Positions 14,156 through 20,271 of a stretch of DNA of 20,271 nt are shown here, one piece after another (within the stretch, counting starts at the first letter, position 1; each line of letters opens with the position of its first letter). Source of the DNA: CAYYJM01 sp964471755 (lineage in GTDB: Bacteria > Planctomycetota > Planctomycetia > Gemmatales > Gemmataceae). A model generated the notes under the pieces. It made no database searches and was not told the DNA's origin. It was given only the letters and a program-made list of their open reading frames with translations. The translations under genes and the position numbers were made by a program. The stretch spans positions 1 through 20,271 of the forward strand of contig CAYYJM010000101.1 of assembly GCA_964471755.1 (NCBI GenBank), given 5' to 3'.

Positions 14156-14931
14156 GTCGCAAATTCCTCCGCCTGTCCCGCCAGGATCACCCGCACCCCG
14201 GTCTGTTCCACCAAATCCTGCTGCGCCGAAGTCAACACCGGATCGATGATCAGCGTATCGACCTCCGACCAGGGGCACAAATACGCCAGGGCCGATCGGC
14301 CGACCTTCGTGTGATCGGCCACGATCACAACCTCTTCGGCACAACGCATCATCTGCCGCTCGCAATCCACGAGTAGAAGGTTGCCGTTGTACAAGCCCTT
14401 CGCGTCCAGGCCGCCGATCGACAGGATCGTCTGCTGAACGTGCAGATCCTGCATCATCCGCACTGTCGGCGGCCCCAAAGCGACGCCGGTCTTCGGGTAA
14501 ACAAAGCCGCCGAGGAAAACCAAATCCGTCTCCGGCCGACACGCGAACAGGTTGGCGATCGGCAAACTGTTCGTGACGATCTGCAACGATCGACCGACCA
14601 GCAACCGGGCCACCTCCAGGGTCGTCGTTCCACCATCGAGCAGGACCGATTCGCCATCCTGGATGCGTGCCGCAGCCGTCGCCGCGATGGCCTGCTTCTC
14701 CTCCAGTTGCCGGGCCGAGCGTTCCTCCAGCGTGGGCAGGGCGGTGCCGTCTCCGAGATAGATCGCGCCGCCGTGTGTTCGTCGGAGCAGTCCTTGCTGA
14801 TGCCAGTAGTCCAGGTCGCGGCGCAACGTCGATTCCGACGCCTGGACCTCGCGGGCCAGATCCTGCAACGCGATGAAGCCGCGAGTCCCCACCAGTTCCA
14901 GGACCCGTTGGCGTCGTTCCTCGACCAGCAT
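14152..14931 (-). CDS. DeoR/GlpR-family transcriptional regulator of the locus
   Basis: The 259-aa protein begins with the DeoR helix-turn-helix (about 1-57: RRQRVLELV, ALQDLAREVQASESTLRRDLDYW, LRRTHGGAIY). A sugar-phosphate sensor domain follows, with DGESVLLDGGTTTLEVARLL, VTNSLPIANLF, LGGFVYPKTGVALGP, ADHTKVGRSALAYL and a C-terminal TGVRVILA. DeoR sensors usually bind phosphorylated sugars, which fits induction by a fucose or rhamnose catabolite. It is the first gene of the operon and overlaps pduL by 4 nt, so it is probably autoregulated. The SD before the ATG at 14931 is weak. Confidence 0.95.
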   Translation of the reverse strand: MLVEERRQRVLELVGTRGFIALQDLAREVQASESTLRRDLDYWHQQGLLRRTHGGAIYLGDGTALPTLEERSARQLEEKQAIAATAAARIQDGESVLLDGGTTTLEVARLLVGRSLQIVTNSLPIANLFACRPETDLVFLGGFVYPKTGVALGPPTVRMMQDLHVQQTILSIGGLDAKGLYNGNLLLVDCERQMMRCAEEVVIVADHTKVGRSALAYLCPWSEVDTLIIDPVLTSAQQDLVEQTGVRVILAGQAEEFAT

Positions 14932-14947
14932 GGCGGAACCTGACTGT

Positions 14948-14988
14948 TACTGAAGGAAATCTGTCACATCCTTGGTATGTACTGATAG
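14948..14988 (-). promoter_or_regulatory. Candidate operator between the -10 box and the repressor start
   Basis: Forward-strand TACTGA occurs at 14948-14953 and again at 14980-14985, 32 bp apart (about three helical turns). An imperfect dyad (ACAT/ATGT core with partly matching arms) spans 14959-14988. Repressors of the DeoR family bind repeated sites near their own promoters, so this is a reasonable but unproven operator. Confidence 0.3.
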
Positions 14989-15016
14989 ATTACAGCCATC
15001 CACCTCAGCCCGTCAA
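14989..15016 (-). promoter_or_regulatory. Promoter of the microcompartment operon
   Basis: On the minus strand TTGACG (15016-15011, five of six to -35) and TGTAAT (14994-14989, five of six to -10) are 16 bp apart, with the repressor ATG about 57 nt downstream of the -10 box. It is the best sigma70-like match in the region and is in the right place. Confidence 0.5.
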
Positions 15017-15316
15017 GCAGAATCTCCCAGGCTTTTCCAGATTCCGCCATCCGCATCTTCTTTGCGACCGGCAAGATCGAGTTTGCCGACGGAGGCGAGG
15101 AGTCCTCCTTGTTGCGAAATGCAGGGCGGTCTGGAGCGGCACCGAGGCCTGATGTGTTTCGGGGCCCACCACAGCGCAGGCCCGCCGATGTGCCGTTGAA
15201 TGAAGTAGAGCGTCTATTCCAGATTGGTGGGTCAACTTCGCTCGATTGATCGACAGACTGGTGAGGATGACCCACCATTTTAGAGTAGCCGCCCTACTCC
15301 ATTGCTTCGACGGAGA
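15017..15316. other. Intergenic region, no convincing gene
   Basis: This stretch lies between the operon promoter and the zinc-ribbon membrane protein gene. Short open frames on both strands have no RBS, no recognisable product and no steady codon use. A 6-bp hairpin, GAGTAG/CTACTC around CCGCC (15283-15299), lies about 50 nt beyond the stop of the minus-strand gene and might help end its transcript. Confidence 0.5.
15225..15277. repeat. Perfect 10-bp inverted repeat
   Basis: TGGTGGGTCA (15225-15234) and TGACCCACCA (15268-15277) are exact inverted copies separated by 33 bp. The interior contains a smaller CGAT/ATCG dyad. It could be a regulator site, a cruciform, or the remnant ends of a very small mobile element; no transposase is present. 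Confidence 0.5.
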
Positions 15317-15344
15317 ACCGTCGGCAAGCCGGCGACTAAATGAA
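15317..15344 (-). repeat. 28-bp palindromic dispersed repeat, copy 2
   Basis: On the minus strand this matches the copy at 2310-2337 in 26 of 28 positions, including the TTCATTTAG lead-in and the GCCGGC-TT-GCCG core. It begins 3 nt after the stop of the zinc-ribbon membrane protein gene, in the same orientation as that gene. Confidence 0.7.
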
Positions 15345-15347
15345 CCC

Positions 15348-16376
15348 TCACGGCACGATCCGGAACGAATCCAGCACCTGGCGGAGTTCCGCCTCGTTGG
15401 CCATCACATGACGTGTCGGCCCGTAGGCGCGAACGATGTGGACGAGGCCGCCGACCCGGTAGAACCGAACGATCAGACGCCAGGGTCGATTGTCCAGCCG
15501 ACAGTGAATGGCGATCTCCTGGCCGACGGCTCCAGGAACGACCCGCTCGGTCTCGTTCAGAACGTCAACGTTTCGAGGAGTCCCCTCGCTCACCGCCTGG
15601 ATCGGCGGCAGGCGTTGACCCGGATCGACGGCCTCCTCCGCGTCCTGGGGAACCCAGTCGATCCAGCCACCGCCAGCCATCATCTGATCGCGGCGCTGCC
15701 TGTCCCATTCGTTCTCCTCCTGGTGCAGGTCGCGCAGCCGGTTCACATAAGCCTGTTCGATCTGCCGCAGAGGGATCTGGGCCGAGATGCTGTCGCGCCG
15801 CACGTCCACGTAGAGGGACCGGCCCGGCCAGACGAGCAGAACCTCCGGCGTTCGTCGCACGCGCAGCGTCTCGACAAGGGCATCGTCCATTCGACCCCGG
15901 CGAGCGACGCCCCAGGCGGCTGGCCGATTCAGTCGGAAGCCCCGGTCCGGACGGCGGATCACCGGGTCGGCGGTCCTGTCAAGCTGATCGGCGACCAGGG
16001 CCTCGCGGTAGGCATCGCCCAGGTGCCTGAGGTCGTCGCTGGTCAGAGCCAGGAGGGTCAGGGCCGTCAGCCCCGAACCGAGGATCACCCCGGCCAGGGC
16101 GAACGGCAGGCCAGCCCGAGCCGACCGGTCCCACAGGATCCGCACCACGGCCATCAGGCCGATCGCGACGGCCAGAACCGTGCCGACGACGGTGAACGCT
16201 CCGATCAGGGCGAGGATGAAACTGAGCAGGGCCAATCGGCTGACACGCGGCACCGGGTCGGCGGCCGACGGAGCCCGCAGCACCGACTGGCACTCGGGAC
16301 AGACGACCTCGTTATCCGCGTGGCTCTCGTCCACCGCGAAGCGGGCCCCACACGAACAGATCAGAGGGAGCGGCAT
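15348..16376 (-). CDS. Membrane protein with N-terminal zinc ribbon
   Basis: The ATG at 16376 is chosen because it places the CxC...CxxC zinc ribbon (Cys7, Cys9, Cys26, Cys29) at the very N-terminus, as in many planctomycete proteins beginning MPLPLxCxCG; an upstream in-frame start adds a basic, GC-biased leader. No clear RBS is seen for either. Length is 342 aa. Transmembrane segments are predicted at about 48-80 (two helices) and 91-112, similar to DUF4190. The remaining 230 residues are soluble, contain many Arg/Asp residues and end in RQVLDSFRIVP. Family and function are not recognised. Confidence 0.75.
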   Translation of the reverse strand: MPLPLICSCGARFAVDESHADNEVVCPECQSVLRAPSAADPVPRVSRLALLSFILALIGAFTVVGTVLAVAIGLMAVVRILWDRSARAGLPFALAGVILGSGLTALTLLALTSDDLRHLGDAYREALVADQLDRTADPVIRRPDRGFRLNRPAAWGVARRGRMDDALVETLRVRRTPEVLLVWPGRSLYVDVRRDSISAQIPLRQIEQAYVNRLRDLHQEENEWDRQRRDQMMAGGGWIDWVPQDAEEAVDPGQRLPPIQAVSEGTPRNVDVLNETERVVPGAVGQEIAIHCRLDNRPWRLIVRFYRVGGLVHIVRAYGPTRHVMANEAELRQVLDSFRIVP

Positions 16377-16537
16377 GCTGGGTCGCTTCTGTAGATGACG
16401 GCGAACTGGCCCACCGGACGGCAAGGACCGTCGGTAACGGCTACCGGAAGCCGTCTCCTCGATTTTAGCCACTCGGTCGAGGCGGGAAAATCCGCCCGGG
16501 GCTGATTTCCCGCGTATGAGCGGCGGCCTTCATCTCG

Positions 16538-16543
16538 TACAAT
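16538..16543 (+). promoter_or_regulatory. Possible -10 box of the polytopic membrane protein gene
   Basis: TACAAT matches -10 in five of six positions and lies 33 nt before the chosen ATG at 16577. No good -35 sits at the right distance, so support is weak. Confidence 0.25.
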
Positions 16544-16576
16544 CAAGGCACCGGTTCGCGCGGTGAGGATGTGCCG

Positions 16577-17929
16577 ATGTTCGCTCAGGGCGAAATCTTC
16601 CTGGATTTACATCTGCCCAACGCCACCACCTGGTTCTACTCGTCGGCGTTGCTGGCGGTGGCATTGTTCGTCAAGTTCTCGCGTCTGTTCAGCATGCGTA
16701 GCCTCGACGTGCTGGCGCTCTTCCTGCCCATGCCCGGCATCCTGCTTCTGCTCGAATCGCATGGCAGCAGTCGGTGGGGCTACGTCTGGCTGCTGGCCGC
16801 CTCCGGCTTCTTCTTTGTCCGCTGCCTGGTCGATCTCGTCCTGGAGCGCCGCCCCACGCTCGCGCCGAACCTGAGCCTGGGCGGCATGATCTGGCTTTCG
16901 GTCGCCCTGTATGCCGGCCTCGTCGCCGTCGCCTGTCGGCCTGCGCCATCGTCGCTCAGTGCCGAGAAACCGCCGACTCCGCTCGACGAGGTCGTCAAGC
17001 AGCCGGTCGAGAAGATCGTCCGCAGCCAGACGGACCACTCCGTCGATGATGCCCGCATTGGCATGGGGGTCGAACGTGGCCTGGCCCTGGTCTGTCACCT
17101 GGCGATCGTCATCGGTCTCATCGTCGTCGGCACGCGTCATTTCGACGATCCGACCGCCGCGGTAGCTACCGCTCTGTTCTACCTGCTCTTGCCGTACACC
17201 TTCCTGCTGCTGCCCGCCGGCGACACGAGCTTCTCGCGCTGGGACCACGCCTGGCCGATGGTCCTGCTCGTCTGGGCGGTGGTGTTCTACCGTCGGCCGA
17301 TCGTCGCTGGCGGTTTCGTCGGCCTGGCGGCGGGTAGTGCGCTCTTTCCGCTCTTCCTGGTGCCGCTCTGGTTTAGCTTCTACCTCGCCCGGGGAGCCTG
17401 GAGATTCCTCTTCTCCCTGCTCCTGGTAACCAGCCTCTGCCTGGCCCTGCTCGGTCTGGTGATCTGGATCAACGGCGAGTTGCCCGCCGGCCTGCGTTCG
17501 GGCTGGACCCTGTCCCACTGGCAGCCCTGGCAGGCTCCGCCTGCTGGCACACCCAGTGCCTGGGAAGGCGTCCACTGGGCCTATCGCTTGCCGGTCTTCA
17601 TCCTGTTCCTGGCCGTGGTCCTGCTGACGCTTCTGTGGCCGGCTCCGAAGAACCTGGCCCATCTGCTCGCCCTGAACACCGCTCTGCTGATCGCCATCCA
17701 GTTCTGGTACAGCGATCGGGGCGGCGTCTACGTCCTGTGGTATCTGCCGTTCCTGCTGCTGCTCGTCTTTCGGCCCAACCTGAGTACGTTCCGGCCTCCG
17801 AACGTGCCCGATTTCTGGATGCTGCGCCTGGCACGCTGGGTTCGTCGCCTGGTCACGGGAACTCGGCCGCGACCGTCGGTTCCGCCCAGTCGCGAGGTTG
17901 CTCTTCCGCCCACCGCCCCACGGCGGTAG
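16577..17929 (+). CDS. Polytopic inner-membrane protein, function unknown
   Basis: The ATG at 16577 has GAGG 8 nt upstream; a GTG two codons earlier is too close to that site. The 450-aa protein has about eleven hydrophobic segments from residue 18 to about 405, with one larger hydrophilic loop (about 118-155, containing many charged residues) after the first four. The C-terminus is a basic, Pro/Arg-rich tail. The layout, with aromatic-rich helices and a conserved-looking WDHAWPMVLLVWAVVFYRRP region, recalls GT-C-type or DUF2029-like glycosyltransferase-related membrane proteins, but no diagnostic acidic motif is clear. It is followed 49 nt later by the phosphatase gene and may form an operon with it and the lipoprotein gene. 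Confidence 0.85.
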   Translation: MFAQGEIFLDLHLPNATTWFYSSALLAVALFVKFSRLFSMRSLDVLALFLPMPGILLLLESHGSSRWGYVWLLAASGFFFVRCLVDLVLERRPTLAPNLSLGGMIWLSVALYAGLVAVACRPAPSSLSAEKPPTPLDEVVKQPVEKIVRSQTDHSVDDARIGMGVERGLALVCHLAIVIGLIVVGTRHFDDPTAAVATALFYLLLPYTFLLLPAGDTSFSRWDHAWPMVLLVWAVVFYRRPIVAGGFVGLAAGSALFPLFLVPLWFSFYLARGAWRFLFSLLLVTSLCLALLGLVIWINGELPAGLRSGWTLSHWQPWQAPPAGTPSAWEGVHWAYRLPVFILFLAVVLLTLLWPAPKNLAHLLALNTALLIAIQFWYSDRGGVYVLWYLPFLLLLVFRPNLSTFRPPNVPDFWMLRLARWVRRLVTGTRPRPSVPPSREVALPPTAPRR

Positions 17930-17978
17930 AACAGACGGGTCACAGGAAGACACGGAGGCCGGGAAACAAGGAGCAGGG

Positions 17979-18551
17979 ATGCTGCTGTTCATATCGCGGG
18001 TGCTGCTGGTGGCCTTCGTGCTGACCGCTCCCCTGGTGCTGGCCAGCTGGCAGATGGAAGGCCAGCGCAACTTTCGTGTCGTTGAGCCGGGCGTTCTCTA
18101 CCGCAGCGGTCAGATGAGCCTTGTCGGTCTGCAGCGGGCCGTCCACGATTACGGCATCCGGACGGTGATCACCCTGCGCGAGACGGGCGAGGGGGCTCCG
18201 AAGAGCGTTCAGGAAGAGGAACACTGGTGCCGCCACGGAGCGGGCCTGAATTACTACGCTTTGCCGATCCGCAGCTGGGAGGCCGGGCCGGGCCAGGCGG
18301 AGGCTCCAGCCCTGGCCAATGTCCGCCAACTCCTGGACATCCTGCGCGATCGACGAAACCATCCCGTCCTGATCCATTGCTACGCCGGCATCCACCGTAC
18401 GGGCATCTACTGTGCCGTCTGTCGGCTCGATCGCCAGGGCTGGTCGCTGGACCGCACTGTCGCCGAGATGCAAGCCTGCGGCTACGACGAGTACGGCGAA
18501 CATGCCGATGTGCAGGGCTTCCTGCGCAACTATCAACCCCGGGGCCGGTGA
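17979..18551 (+). CDS. Membrane-anchored Cys-dependent (dual-specificity/tyrosine type) phosphatase
   Basis: The ATG at 17979 follows AAGGAG; length is 190 aa. Residues 1-24 form a signal anchor (LLFISRVLLVAFVLTAPLVLA). The catalytic part shows NFRVVEPGVLYRSGQ (a common start in DSP-like bacterial phosphatases), GIRTVITLRE, and the P-loop HCYAGIHRTG (133-142) with Cys134 and Arg140, the HCx5R signature. The active site should face the periplasm, or the paryphoplasm of planctomycetes. Substrates are unknown; phospho-Tyr/Ser proteins or phosphoinositide-like lipids are possible. Confidence 0.92.
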   Translation: MLLFISRVLLVAFVLTAPLVLASWQMEGQRNFRVVEPGVLYRSGQMSLVGLQRAVHDYGIRTVITLRETGEGAPKSVQEEEHWCRHGAGLNYYALPIRSWEAGPGQAEAPALANVRQLLDILRDRRNHPVLIHCYAGIHRTGIYCAVCRLDRQGWSLDRTVAEMQACGYDEYGEHADVQGFLRNYQPRGR

Positions 18552-18720
18552 CCACCACTCAGCGGTGCCTTGACGAACGCACCGAACGTCACGAGTGCGC
18601 CAGCGCGAAGGTGGGGGACTTCGGTTGAAGAAGGAGACACGGCCCGGCCGATCAGGTGGTGAGCGGGTAGAGTTGAGCAGGGAAAATCAAGAAGCGAACC
18701 GGGTCCCGGGTGAGGCAGAC

Positions 18721-18942
18721 ATGAAGTATCTTCGCTTCCTGCTGATGGCTGCTCTGATTGGCTCCATGACGGGCTGCAACACGCGATCGGCGTTTCAGCG
18801 CAAGTCGCCTCCCGATCCGCTGGTCAGCTCGGCCAAGAAGCCGATCGTCGGCCTGCCCACCAGCGGCAATCCGATCTGCCGGACGCAGGTCTATCCGGGG
18901 CCGCCGCCCATTCCAGAAATGAGCGTCCGGCACGACCCGTGA
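18721..18942 (+). CDS. Small lipoprotein, function unknown
   Basis: The ATG at 18721 has GAGG upstream. The 73-aa product starts MKYLRFLLMAALIGSMTGCN, a lipoprotein signal peptide with lipobox MTGC (Cys19). The mature 55 residues are rich in Pro, Ser and Lys with no recognised domain. It lies 169 nt after the phosphatase gene on the same strand; I see no other gene in that gap. It converges on pyrE with 32 nt between the stops. Confidence 0.7.
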   Translation: MKYLRFLLMAALIGSMTGCNTRSAFQRKSPPDPLVSSAKKPIVGLPTSGNPICRTQVYPGPPPIPEMSVRHDP

Positions 18943-18974
18943 TCGCGCCGGCCAGAAGCAGCGCTACCCCTCGG

Positions 18975-19553
18975 CTACTTGCTTCCGCTCGGCGGCTCGA
19001 TGCCGAAATCGCGGATGGTGAAGATGGGCCGATAGTCGTACTTCGGAGCCAGAATTTCCCGGGCTCCTTCCAGCCGATCGACGATGCAGATCACCACGGC
19101 GACCGTCGCGCCGGCCTTCTCCACTTCCTCAATGGCCTGGATGACCGAGCCGCCGGTCGTCAGGACGTCATCGACCACGGCGACGCGGGCCTTCGGTGGC
19201 AGAACGCCCTCGATGCGTTCCTGGCTGCCGTGGGCCTTGGCCTGTTTGCGGACGAAGAAGCCTTCCATCTCGCGTCCGTGGGCGTGGTAAGCCAGGACGG
19301 CAGCGGTGGCCATGGGGATGGCTCCGACCTCGATGCCGCCGATGGCCTGCACGTTGAGGTCGTGGCTGCGGGCGTAGATCGCCTCGCCGAGCAGGTGGGC
19401 CGCCTCGGAGTGGAAGAGGACCTTCTTGCTGTTGATGTAGTAGGTGCTGGTCTTGCCCGAGGCGAGGGTGAACTGACCAAAGGCCATCGCCCGGGTGCGG
19501 AACAGATCGAGAAGTCGCTGGTCGGGATGCGGTGTCACGCGTGGTTCCTCCAT
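18975..19553 (-). CDS. pyrE: Orotate phosphoribosyltransferase
   Basis: PyrE joins orotate and PRPP to make OMP in de novo pyrimidine synthesis. With the ATG at 19553 the protein has 192 aa; an ATG three codons earlier (19562) is equally possible, since neither has a good SD. Family landmarks are FGQFTLASGKTSTYYINSK (26-44), IGGIEVGAIPMA (71-82), FFVRKQAKAHGS (99-110) and the PRPP loop AVVDDVLTTGGSV (125-137). No other pyr gene lies nearby. Confidence 0.96.
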   Translation of the reverse strand: MEEPRVTPHPDQRLLDLFRTRAMAFGQFTLASGKTSTYYINSKKVLFHSEAAHLLGEAIYARSHDLNVQAIGGIEVGAIPMATAAVLAYHAHGREMEGFFVRKQAKAHGSQERIEGVLPPKARVAVVDDVLTTGGSVIQAIEEVEKAGATVAVVICIVDRLEGAREILAPKYDYRPIFTIRDFGIEPPSGSK

Positions 19554-19608
19554 GACCACCATCGTAGTGAGATGGGAAGTCCTGGAGTAGAGTGGGCCGA
19601 TCCTGGCC

Positions 19609-20118
19609 TTACTTCTTCATCCGATGGAACTCGTACGTCGAATAATTCTTCCCGTACCCGAAGCCGGCGGGTCGCTGGGCGACACCGTAACGCGCCAGGC
19701 AGAGTTTGAGGTGATCACCGTCCAGTTCGTACACCCCGAGCCGGGACAATCCCTTCAGCTCGCGGTCGGCAAGCGAATCGACCTCGACGACGGCGAGATC
19801 GATTCGTTTCGGCCTCTGGTTTGTATCCAGGGCGAATGTACCCGCGATGATGTACGAGGGGTCCGTGTAATCTTCCTCGGTGACGAACTTCTCGCCGTCA
19901 AACGTGAGCGTCCAGTGGCCGATAATCGACTCCCCGGCGGCCCCGTACGTGTGGACGACCCCATTGGCGGTCGTCTCTCTCACCAGAGTCCATTCGCCAC
20001 GAAGCTGCTCCCGTTCTTTCGCATCGGCTCGCTCTGGAACAGAGGTAGGAGCATCCGTGAACGCGATCCGTTCAACGGCGAAAAGGGCAAGAAGCAGCAC
20101 TCCAGGGAGAAACCGCAT
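19609..20118 (-). CDS. Secreted TIGR03067-type planctomycete protein
   Basis: The ATG at 20118 gives MRFLPGVLLLALFAVERIA, a clean signal peptide; in-frame ATGs at 20127 and 20142 are alternatives and RBS evidence is weak. The 169-aa product then shows the TIGR03067 pattern: EREQLRGEWTLVRET, WTLTFDGEKF, TFALDTNQRPKRIDL, GVYELDGDHLKLCLA and a closing YSTYEFHRMKK. This domain occurs in large paralogous families in Planctomycetes; its function is unknown. Confidence 0.82.
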   Translation of the reverse strand: MRFLPGVLLLALFAVERIAFTDAPTSVPERADAKEREQLRGEWTLVRETTANGVVHTYGAAGESIIGHWTLTFDGEKFVTEEDYTDPSYIIAGTFALDTNQRPKRIDLAVVEVDSLADRELKGLSRLGVYELDGDHLKLCLARYGVAQRPAGFGYGKNYSTYEFHRMKK

Positions 20119-20204
20119 GGGAGACATCTCGCAGGGGTTCATTGCGGACGCCTGTTGTGGCTGTGGCGCGCTTTCTATCCACCCGGCCCGCATCGATCAT
20201 CGTT

Positions 20205-20271
20205 CTACCACTCCTGCCCCAACTTCACAAGCGCCGCCAGCCCTTTCCGCTTCTTTCTTCTCCTTCTTCGG
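20205..20271 (-). CDS. Possible 3' end of a gene running in from the right edge
   Basis: On the minus strand an open frame from the window edge ends at TAG (20205-20207). It encodes a very basic stretch and then KGLAALVKLGQEW. The residue mix suits a helical C-terminus, but only 21 codons are visible and another frame here is also open, so this is weak. Confidence 0.3.
   Translation of the reverse strand, partial: RRRRRKKRKGLAALVKLGQEW

Larger units (their letters stand above)
5197..14931 (-). other. PVM-type bacterial microcompartment locus (14 genes)
   Basis: The genes are all on the minus strand and closely packed, with two ATGA start/stop overlaps (14152-14155, 9197-9200) and one 14-nt overlap (8751-8764). 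The content (two BMC-H, three BMC-P, no BMC-T, PduL, acyl kinase, aldehyde dehydrogenase, class II aldolase, LDH/MDH-family enzyme, DeoR regulator) matches the planctomycete organelle described for aerobic L-fucose/L-rhamnose degradation. Sugar isomerases, kinases and transporters are absent here and must be encoded elsewhere. The product route would be lactaldehyde, lactoyl-CoA, lactoyl phosphate and lactate. The substrate is inferred from family, not shown by the sequence. Confidence 0.92.

Noticed and set aside
14964..15278. Minus-strand open frame of about 104 codons upstream of the repressor gene
   Set aside because: It overlaps the proposed promoter, has no RBS and no family resemblance. 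Noise is the simpler explanation.
16607..18070. Long minus-strand open frame (about 487 codons) opposite the polytopic membrane protein
   Set aside because: It reads as Gln/Glu/Arg-rich low-complexity sequence, the mirror of a hydrophobic-helix gene. No family features.
1..20271. CRISPR array, insertion sequence or prophage
   Set aside because: No regularly spaced repeats, transposase, integrase or phage structural genes were seen. The repeats present are single hairpins or a pair of distant copies.

Overview
The window looks like chromosomal DNA from a GC-rich planctomycete (Planctomycetota, perhaps Gemmatales; the order is a guess). The signs are a PEP-CTERM-type sorting tail, a TIGR03067-type secreted protein, a Uma2 nuclease, an SPFH/GYF fusion, and a microcompartment locus with the gene set described for the planctomycete/verrucomicrobial (PVM, 'pvm') organelle that degrades L-fucose and L-rhamnose.

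Left part (1-4425): the 5' part of a tRNA-Gly(GCC) gene on the minus strand, cut by the window edge; a secreted PEP-CTERM-like protein; an SPFH protein with a C-terminal GYF_2 domain; a Uma2 nuclease on the minus strand; and an MmgE/PrpD family protein.

Centre (4632-15016, minus strand): one long, tightly packed operon. In transcription order it encodes a DeoR-type repressor, PduL phosphotransacylase, two BMC-H shell proteins, an acetate/propionate kinase, a 77-residue SelW/Rdx-family selenoprotein with an in-frame UGA, a BMC-P vertex protein, a CoA-acylating aldehyde dehydrogenase, a second BMC-P, an RpiB-like protein that has lost its active site, a third BMC-P, a class II (fuculose/rhamnulose-phosphate type) aldolase, an LDH/MDH-family dehydrogenase, an unassigned predicted TIM-barrel protein, and tsaE. 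Expected chemistry: the aldolase splits the sugar phosphate to DHAP and lactaldehyde; the aldehyde dehydrogenase makes lactoyl-CoA inside the shell; PduL makes the acyl phosphate and regenerates CoA; the kinase makes ATP; the LDH/MDH-family enzyme may recycle NADH. Four enzymes carry terminal amphipathic helices that look like encapsulation peptides. A sigma70-like promoter and a candidate operator precede the repressor gene, and a 12-bp stem-loop follows tsaE.

The most interesting item is the selenoprotein gene at 11225-11458. Ordinary ORF calling misses it because UGA at codon 11 reads as a stop. The frame encodes C-x-x-U followed by GY, as in SelW, and a bacterial SECIS-like hairpin begins 14 nt after the UGA.

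Right part (15017-20271): an intergenic region with inverted repeats; a zinc-ribbon membrane protein; a polytopic membrane protein; a membrane-anchored Cys-dependent phosphatase; a small lipoprotein; pyrE; a TIGR03067-type secreted protein; and possibly the 3' end of one more gene. Two copies of a 28-bp palindromic repeat sit 1-3 nt after the stop codons of two unrelated genes, both in the orientation of the gene they follow.
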